A DNA stretch of 64,000 nucleotides, taken from contig NC_063044.1 in assembly GCF_018812025.1 (NCBI RefSeq), positions 42,747,330 through 42,811,329 of the forward strand. Direction: 5' to 3'. Below, piece after piece: positions 58,343 to 64,000 of this stretch. Origin of the DNA: Megalobrama amblycephala (taxonomy: Eukaryota; Chordata; Actinopteri; Cypriniformes; Xenocyprididae). The notes under the pieces were generated by a model. That model searched no databases and was not told the DNA's origin. It saw only the letters and a program-made list of their open reading frames with translations. The number at the start of each line of letters is the position of its first letter. The first letter of the stretch is position 1. The position numbers were made by a program, and so were the translations under genes.

Positions 58343-58835
58343 TACACTGCCATCAAAAAGTTTGGAAACGCCCTAGAAAAGTGGGGTTTGGACAAAATTG
58401 GCTTTTAAATTTGTGATAATTTTGCACTGACATTGGACAACACAAACTACAAAAACATATTTTATTACTTAAACAGTTTATACATAGAAAAAACGTAATT
58501 TTTCGATTCATCAAATATCCACCATTAGCAGCTTTCTGACCAAAACTGGGTTCTGATTGATTCACTGTAATCTAAACTTAATTGGCAATCAGTTGTTGAA
58601 GCTACAAACCTTGGCCAAGTTTAAACCAGTAACCAGGCATCACAGCTGGCACAGCTTTGACATGTGTATATTGCTATTATTATGTAATCAAAATCAAAAT
58701 TATTATTGCTGGTCTTCAATGATAATTTCAAGTTACTGTAATGTATTTGCACCAAAAAATGATAAGGATTTATGCTGATATCGTCCAAAACCACACTTTT
58801 CCAGGGGTGTTTCCAAACTTTTAGAGGGCAGTGTA
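58343..58835. mobile_element. Non-autonomous Tc1/mariner-type element
   Basis: The ends TACACTGCCATCAAAAAGTT and ACTTTTAGAGGGCAGTGTA are inverse with TA at the borders. The interior, 490 bp in total, has no transposase. The pattern matches deleted mariner elements of cyprinids. Confidence 0.7.
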
Positions 58836-60330
58836 AATAGAAATTTAAATTGTTGCCTTGGTAGCTGAAATAAAATCTTTAAGTTTCCTTTTATATTTTA
58901 TTTCAATTAACTTGTTTAAATAACTAGTTTCTTAGTTTTAGTTAACAGTTACCACACTGGTCCAAACATCGTTGTACCCCATTGACTTGACATTGAAAAA
59001 CAAATTTATCCAAATATCTTAAGTCATACACGTTTGAAACGTAAATGATTTTATATTTTCAGCTGAACTACCCCTTCAAGGCCTGAACTAAACCCTCGTG
59101 AGCTAATGATGACGATGTTTAATAGGTGTCATGTTTTGTTTCTGATGTTTCTGTGATTGTAGTGAAACTAACGCAGCTCCGAGCTTTTAGTTTCAACCCA
59201 TCCTGCTTCCGTGATGTGACGTGTTTCTGAGTAAACTGGATATGCAGTGAGATAAAATGAGGACGGGGCCTGAATTGATTGGATAGTGAAAGCGTCTCTG
59301 TGTGAAGCTGTTTGATGAATAAGAGGGATTGGTGAAGTCAGTCAAAAAGGAAAGTCATTTTTAGACCGTTTCCTTTCGAGAGAAAAAAAAATGTGCACTG
59401 CATGAATCATTCGCAAGCGAGCATGAGATGTGTATTTAAAAACATGATTCATTTATAATTCCTTTTGAGAGAAATAAAGACCCAAATGTACAGTATACAC
59501 TGTTGGATTTACTTTGAAATCTCAAGAAATTGCTTGTAAATTTCACAAATAATTACAAAGAATCGACAATTAACACACTGAAATGTGGATTTTCTCATTT
59601 GATGAAGATCTCTGACTTTGCAGACTTTGATTTCTTGGCAAGTTTGCGACACTGTTGAGATCTGATCTGAAACTCTAGAGGAGACAGATTTCTTGGGTCT
59701 TCTATGAAAGGAGAAACCATTTCAGAGAAACAATAGAGACTTTAAAGAGATTTCATTGAGATTCCTCTTTCCTACAGGTTGTTGTGATGTTTTATGTGTG
59801 CTGCTTTTCCTGTGTGTTTTTTTCTTGTGTGCTCACAGCAGAACTTCCTTATTGAGTCACAATGTTCATGTGCGCCTGTTTGCTCTAAAATATAATGTAG
59901 CTGAATGCTTCTGTGGCGTCTTGAGTTTGGTACCTGCTCTATTTACACTGTCAGGCGTGTGTTTAGTCTTTAAATGTCTGGGTGAAGTGTTATATTTCAG
60001 CTCGGGGATGTTTGACTGCAGTTCAGCTCAGTCTCTTGTGTCAGTATCTGACAACAAACACAAAAGGCAAAAGAGAAGTTCTGCAAGTTGACGATCAGTT
60101 TACAGTTTATATCCATGATTATAAAGTTTCTCTTGATGTTTTTGACTTCCTCTGCATGAGCGCTGAACCGCAGAGCTGCCCTTTGCTTCTGCTGACTCAT
60201 TTCAGATCATTGACAAACAAAAGTGATAGAATAGATTGAATTACAGACTACATTTTAGCTTGTTGTACTTAATTGACTATCCTCTGTAGAGCTGTTTTGT
60301 TCTACTTGTACTTGATGATATACTAGAAAT
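58836..60330 (+). other. Intron or intergenic DNA, no feature found
   Basis: Several open frames (for example 59756-60091) show no family features. Nothing else stands out. Confidence 0.4.
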
Positions 60331-60334
60331 CGGA

Positions 60335-60390
60335 AAGCTGCTTTGAAGCCATTTGTATTGTATAAAGTGCTATATAAATAATAAAAAAAG
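60335..60390 (+). repeat. Retroelement tail fragment
   Basis: GTATAAAGTGCTATATAAATAATAAA resembles the tail preceding the GACTT tandem at 4690-4711, without the tandem. Confidence 0.4.
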
Positions 60391-60853
60391 ATAATATTAA
60401 AAGCTCAGACTTCATATGCATGCACTTAAAATCACAGATTTTAGACCCTTGATCAAATGAATGATCTTCACACCCAGAAACCAGTCTGGTCTGTCGGTTT
60501 GAGACATCCGTTTGCTTGGTCTAAGAACAGGTGGCGTGTTTCTGTCCTGCTGGGGTGGAGTTATTTATGGTCGTACTGAATCAATCTACAGCAGAGCACC
60601 ATCACTGACCCCGGTCAATGAAGTCTCTTCATTTTGGTCTAATAAGCAATCAAAGTGCACTGTTTTATATCAGTCCACCAGGAAAAACAATGTTTTGTTT
60701 ACTGCTACTGTGAGTTTGCGAGATTTAAGTCATTAATATGTGTTTTTTTGACAAGTAAACTAGATAATCACAAGCAGAACTGTTTATTCCACTTTGTTTT
60801 GAAAGTCATTTGAAATCATTGTTATAATTGGATGGAAATTCAGATTATGAAGA

Positions 60854-60973
60854 CAGTCTGTCGTTCTGTCTGTTGTTCTATCATTTTGTCGTTCTATCTG
60901 ACGGTCGTTCTGTCTGTTCTGTCATTCTGTCTCTCGTTCTGTCCATCATTCTATCTATCATTCTGTCTGTTGA
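60854..60973. repeat. TCTGTC/TCATTCTATC minisatellite
   Basis: Imperfect repeats of about 12-16 bp built from GTCGTTCTGTC, ATCATTCTATC and GTCATTCTGTC. Confidence 0.8.
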
Positions 60974-61519
60974 AAAAAAAATCATAATTGATAATTATTC
61001 CCTTGAAATTGTAATTGCGATTATTAATTACAATTTACATTAAATGCTGTTTTGAATAGCTTTATTGTTTGAAGCAACTGCATGCCATATTTATATATAA
61101 AAATACAACCCGAATTCTGGAAATGTTGGGACATTTTGGGATAAATGTTTTTTTAAATTTGAATAAAATGAAAACTAAAAGACTTTCAAATCACATAAGC
61201 CAATATTTTATTCACAATAGAACATAGATAACATAACAAATGTTTAAATTGAGAAATTTTACAGTTTTATGCACAAAATTAGCTCATTTCAAATTTGATG
61301 CCTGCTACAGGTCTCAAAATAGTTGGGATGGGGGCATGTTTACCATGGTGTAGCATCTCCTCTTCTTTTCAAAACAGTTTGAAGACGTCTGGGCATCGAG
61401 GATATGAGTTTCTGGAGTTTTGGTGTTGGATTTGGTTCCATTCTTGCCTGATATAGGTTTTCAGCTGCTGAAGAGTTTGTGGTCGTCTTTCGTTTAATGA
61501 TGCACCAAATGTTCTCTAT

Positions 61520-62482
61520 GGCCGCATTTACACTGCAAGTCTTAATGCACAGATCCGATCTTTGACCATATCCGATTTTTTTGGACGACGTGCTTACATT
61601 TCTTTTAAAAGTGACCTGTATCGGATGTCTCCTTTTTACACTGCACTTGGCGAAACGTACCAAAAATAGCCTATATGACATCACAAATCAATTTTCATGG
61701 TACATTGAGTTTAATTTATTGACATGAATTCATATAGAAACCCTTTTAATGTAATAGTTACATCCCTACATAAAAATAATACAAATTCTTCACGACAGTA
61801 TACGTACGCAGCTCCGCTGGAAGCGTGCGAGTTGAATAATACTCAGGTACGGGTAGATATTCACAGCTTCATGGGTTCGAATCCGCCATCCTATACTATT
61901 TTTTTTTTTTTTTTTTATCATTAAAACCAATGCATTCATCAGTGATTGTATATCAAGGGCAGTTGCAAGTTTGTGTGCTTTTTATTTTGTGGTTTCAATG
62001 GAACGAATAGTTAGAGTCTCCACAACGTGACTGAAGCGCGCGTCTGTGCACGAGCCGTCGTCACCGACAACAGCGGCAACGAGCACTCAGTGTGATTTCA
62101 AGAGCAACACATTTCAACGTCAGATCGCCTTTTATTTAACACAAACAAATGAAATTAATAATCTGCCATTCAACTAGAGATGCTCCGTTTGTTATAGGTA
62201 TGTCTGTACCGCGAAATGTTAAAAAACACTCACTTTTTCAATGATGCAGGAGTCGCATTTACAGGGGAATATCCGATCTGTCCGCTTACACTGCAGGCGC
62301 AAACGCACGTATCCGATTCGTATCTGATTTATAACCACATATGAATGAGGCCTGAAACCGATCTGTGAAAATCGGAATCCATGCGCTTTTTTCCTGCTTA
62401 CATGGTCGTGACTCATATCTGTGCCACATGGGAGGAAAAAATCGGAATTGGGTCACTTGAACCGTGCAGTGTGAATGGGGCC
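61520..62482. mobile_element. DNA element nested in the transposase gene
   Basis: The ends are GGCCGCATTTACACTGCA and TGCAGTGTGAATGGGGCC, which are inverse with two mismatches. TAT flanks both sides (61517-61519 and 62483-62485), a 3-bp target duplication. The insertion cuts the transposase between the Ile and Glu of its SPIEN motif. The interior has repeated TCCGAT words and a poly-T run after GGTTCGAATCC at 61873-61883. The 3-bp duplication would fit PIF/Harbinger-like elements, but the family is not established. Confidence 0.75.
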
Positions 62483-62979
62483 TATAGGTGAAAGATCTGT
62501 ACTGCAGGCAGGCCAATTCAGCACCAAGACTCTTCTACGATGAAGCCATGCTGTTGTAGCTGCAGTATGTGGTTTTGCATTGTCCTGCTGAAATACACAA
62601 GGCCTTCCCTGAAATAGATGTCGTCTGGAGGGGAGCATATGTTTATATATAAAGGTATATATACCTTTCAGCATTCATAGTTCCTTCCAAAACATGCAAG
62701 CTGCCCATACCGTATGCACTTGTGCACTCCATACCATCAGAGATGCTGGATTTTGAACTGAACGCTGATGAGACGCTGGAAGGTCTCCCTCCTTTTTAGC
62801 CTGGAGGACATGGCGTCTGTGATTTCAAACAAGAATGTCAAATTTCGAAGTTTCTGGAAGTATTCCTGGGCACATTTAGTAATGTCATTGACACAATCAT
62901 GCCAATGAGTGATTCAGTGTCATCTGAGGGCCCAAAGAAAACAGGCATCCAATAAAGGTCTTCGGCCTTGTCCCTTACA

Positions 62980-63470
62980 ATGAGATTGTGTCAAAGCAGC
63001 TTTACAGTGATAACTGGTACATAATTTGGCTGCACAGCAGCTCTTAAAGAATAGTGTCAATGCAGGCAGATCAAAGCACTGTTGAATAAATGTCAAGAAT
63101 ACTGTTGAATATCAAATGTCAAGTCAAATGTAAAGTGTCCCCAACTAAGCAAGCCAAAGGCGACAGCGGCAAGGAACCCAAACTCCAACAGGTGACATCA
63201 GGTGGCAAACAAGTGGCAAATAGGTGTTAAAATGGAGAAAAAACCTTGGGAGAAACCGGGCTTAGTCGGGGGGCCAGTTCTCCTCTGGCGAACAGTGCTT
63301 TGTTACGAATCAGGTTGCTATCATAAGTCTGATAGGATCACAACATTCAAAGTATTTATTTCAGTTCCATCCAGTTGAGGATCATATTCATCATGCCGGT
63401 ATGGACGGTTTGTTGAAGAGCTGTGCTACTGGTTGTCGTGTTGATGAGGCCTTCACAATGGATGATCTAG
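62980..63470 (-). mobile_element. Inverted retroelement tail nested in the transposon
   Basis: The first part on the minus strand (CAAAGCAGCTTTACAGTGAT and AACTAAGCAAGCCAAAGGCG) is the reverse of the tail at 4493-4716, so both are copies of one family in opposite orientation. It splits the transposase N-terminal region near the GACAAGGCCGAAGACC coding sequence. The right limit is approximate. Confidence 0.55.
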
Positions 63471-63835
63471 TTGACTTTCACAGCTCTGCCCATCTTTACT
63501 CTGCCTCTCTAAGACATCCCTTTTATATCTAATCATGTTATAGGCCTGATATAAATTAACTTAATTAGTTGCTAGATGTTCTCCCAGCTGAATATTTTCA
63601 AAATGTCTTGCTTTTTCAGCCATTTCTTGCCCCCGTGCCAACTTTTTTGAGAGCTTCAAATTTGAAATGATCTCATTTAGTGGAAAAAAGTGGAAAAATT
63701 TCTCAGTTTAAACATTTGTTATGTTATCTGTGTTATATTGTGAATAAAATAATGGCTCAAGTGATTGGAAGTCTTTTAGTTTTCATTTTATTGAAGTTTA
63801 AAAAACATCCCAACATTTCTGGAATTCAGGTTGTA

Positions 63836-64000
63836 AAAACATGTTGAAAACACTGCTTTTATTGCTTTTCTATAGCATTAAGCCTCAATGTCAACTGTAC
63901 ATTGGTTTGGTTTCTTCTTTAAATTAAACAAGTAAACATGTGCATGTAATAATAGGGGCTTTCGCGCCATGTTTTTCTAGGAACTAGTTATAGGAACTAG
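63836..64000. other. Right edge, no feature
   Basis: AT-rich DNA. Near the end, AGGAACTAG occurs twice (63980-64000). Nothing else was seen. Confidence 0.4.

Larger units (their letters stand above)
61104..63835 (-). pseudogene. Tc1/mariner-type transposon carrying two nested insertions
   Basis: The terminal inverted repeats are long (roughly 200 bp). The left begins TACAACCCGAATTCTGGAAA and the right ends TTTCTGGAATTCAGGTTGTA, with inner parts such as GACTTTCAAATCACA/GTGATTGGAAGTC also paired. The minus strand encodes a decayed transposase. CVFQQDNAKPHTAATTAW at about 62600 (the second Asp region) and NWPACSTDLSPI stop at 62483. The reading resumes with IENIWCIIKRKT at about 61510. An insertion (61520-62482) separates the two, and a second insertion (about 62980-63470) interrupts the N-terminal part. 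It is inactive as it stands. Confidence 0.8.

Noticed and set aside
61873..61883. Transfer RNA
   Set aside because: Only the B-box word is present. The T-stem, anticodon arm and acceptor stem do not pair.
1..64000. CRISPR array, bacterial operon or virus
   Set aside because: No regular spacer-repeat array, no closely packed genes and no viral protein motifs. The DNA is typical of an animal genome.

Overview
The window looks like vertebrate nuclear DNA from a ray-finned fish, most likely a cyprinid. Coding exons are sparse and have GT/AG splice sites. They sit in AT-rich DNA full of TTAA-flanked palindromic elements, Tc1/mariner relics, microsatellites and retroelement tails of the kind common in zebrafish and carp genomes. 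The species assignment is an inference from repeat style. No bacterial operon, CRISPR array or virus was seen.

The best-supported gene lies on the + strand from about 7.8 kb to 37.66 kb. A GC-rich promoter and probable untranslated exon 1 end at a donor at 8179/8180. Coding exons are 21021-21603, 22024-22117, 29723-29943, 30154-33732 and 36659-37602, and every splice junction keeps the frame. The spliced product is 1,806 residues: a Lys/Thr/Pro/Ala-rich N-terminal half, an array of about 16-residue repeats, a glutamate run, a serine/acid-rich region, a Gln/Arg-rich coiled coil and a compact C-terminus. If the last intron is retained, translation stops after three more codons (stop 33741-33743), giving 1,495 residues with poly(A) signals about 370 bases downstream. 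My best family guess is PRR36-like (proline-rich protein 36, BTBD8-type C-terminus), from memory and composition only.

From about 43.2 kb onward there appears to be the 5' part of a second + strand gene. Two short ATG exons (43792-43821 and 57408-57482) both end at phase-0 donors and could be alternative first exons of one gene lying beyond the right edge. Its identity is unknown.

The rest is intron and intergenic DNA with repeats. There are five elements with recognisable TTAA at both ends (0.7-1.4, 3.6-3.9, 29.4, 46.2-47.0 and 48.3 kb, plus a fifth large palindrome at 49.8-50.7 kb) and two more with TTAA at one end only (24-25 and 41.3-42.3 kb). Others are a palindrome at 3.95-4.88 kb broken by a retroelement tail, two direct copies of a dispersed repeat of about 1 kb (11.2-12.4 and 14.6-15.4 kb), a broken Tc1-like element whose left end abuts a (TA)n tract (53.6-54.8 kb), a LINE reverse-transcriptase remnant on the minus strand (54.9-55.6 kb), minisatellites, and a doubly nested Tc1/mariner element (61.1-63.8 kb).
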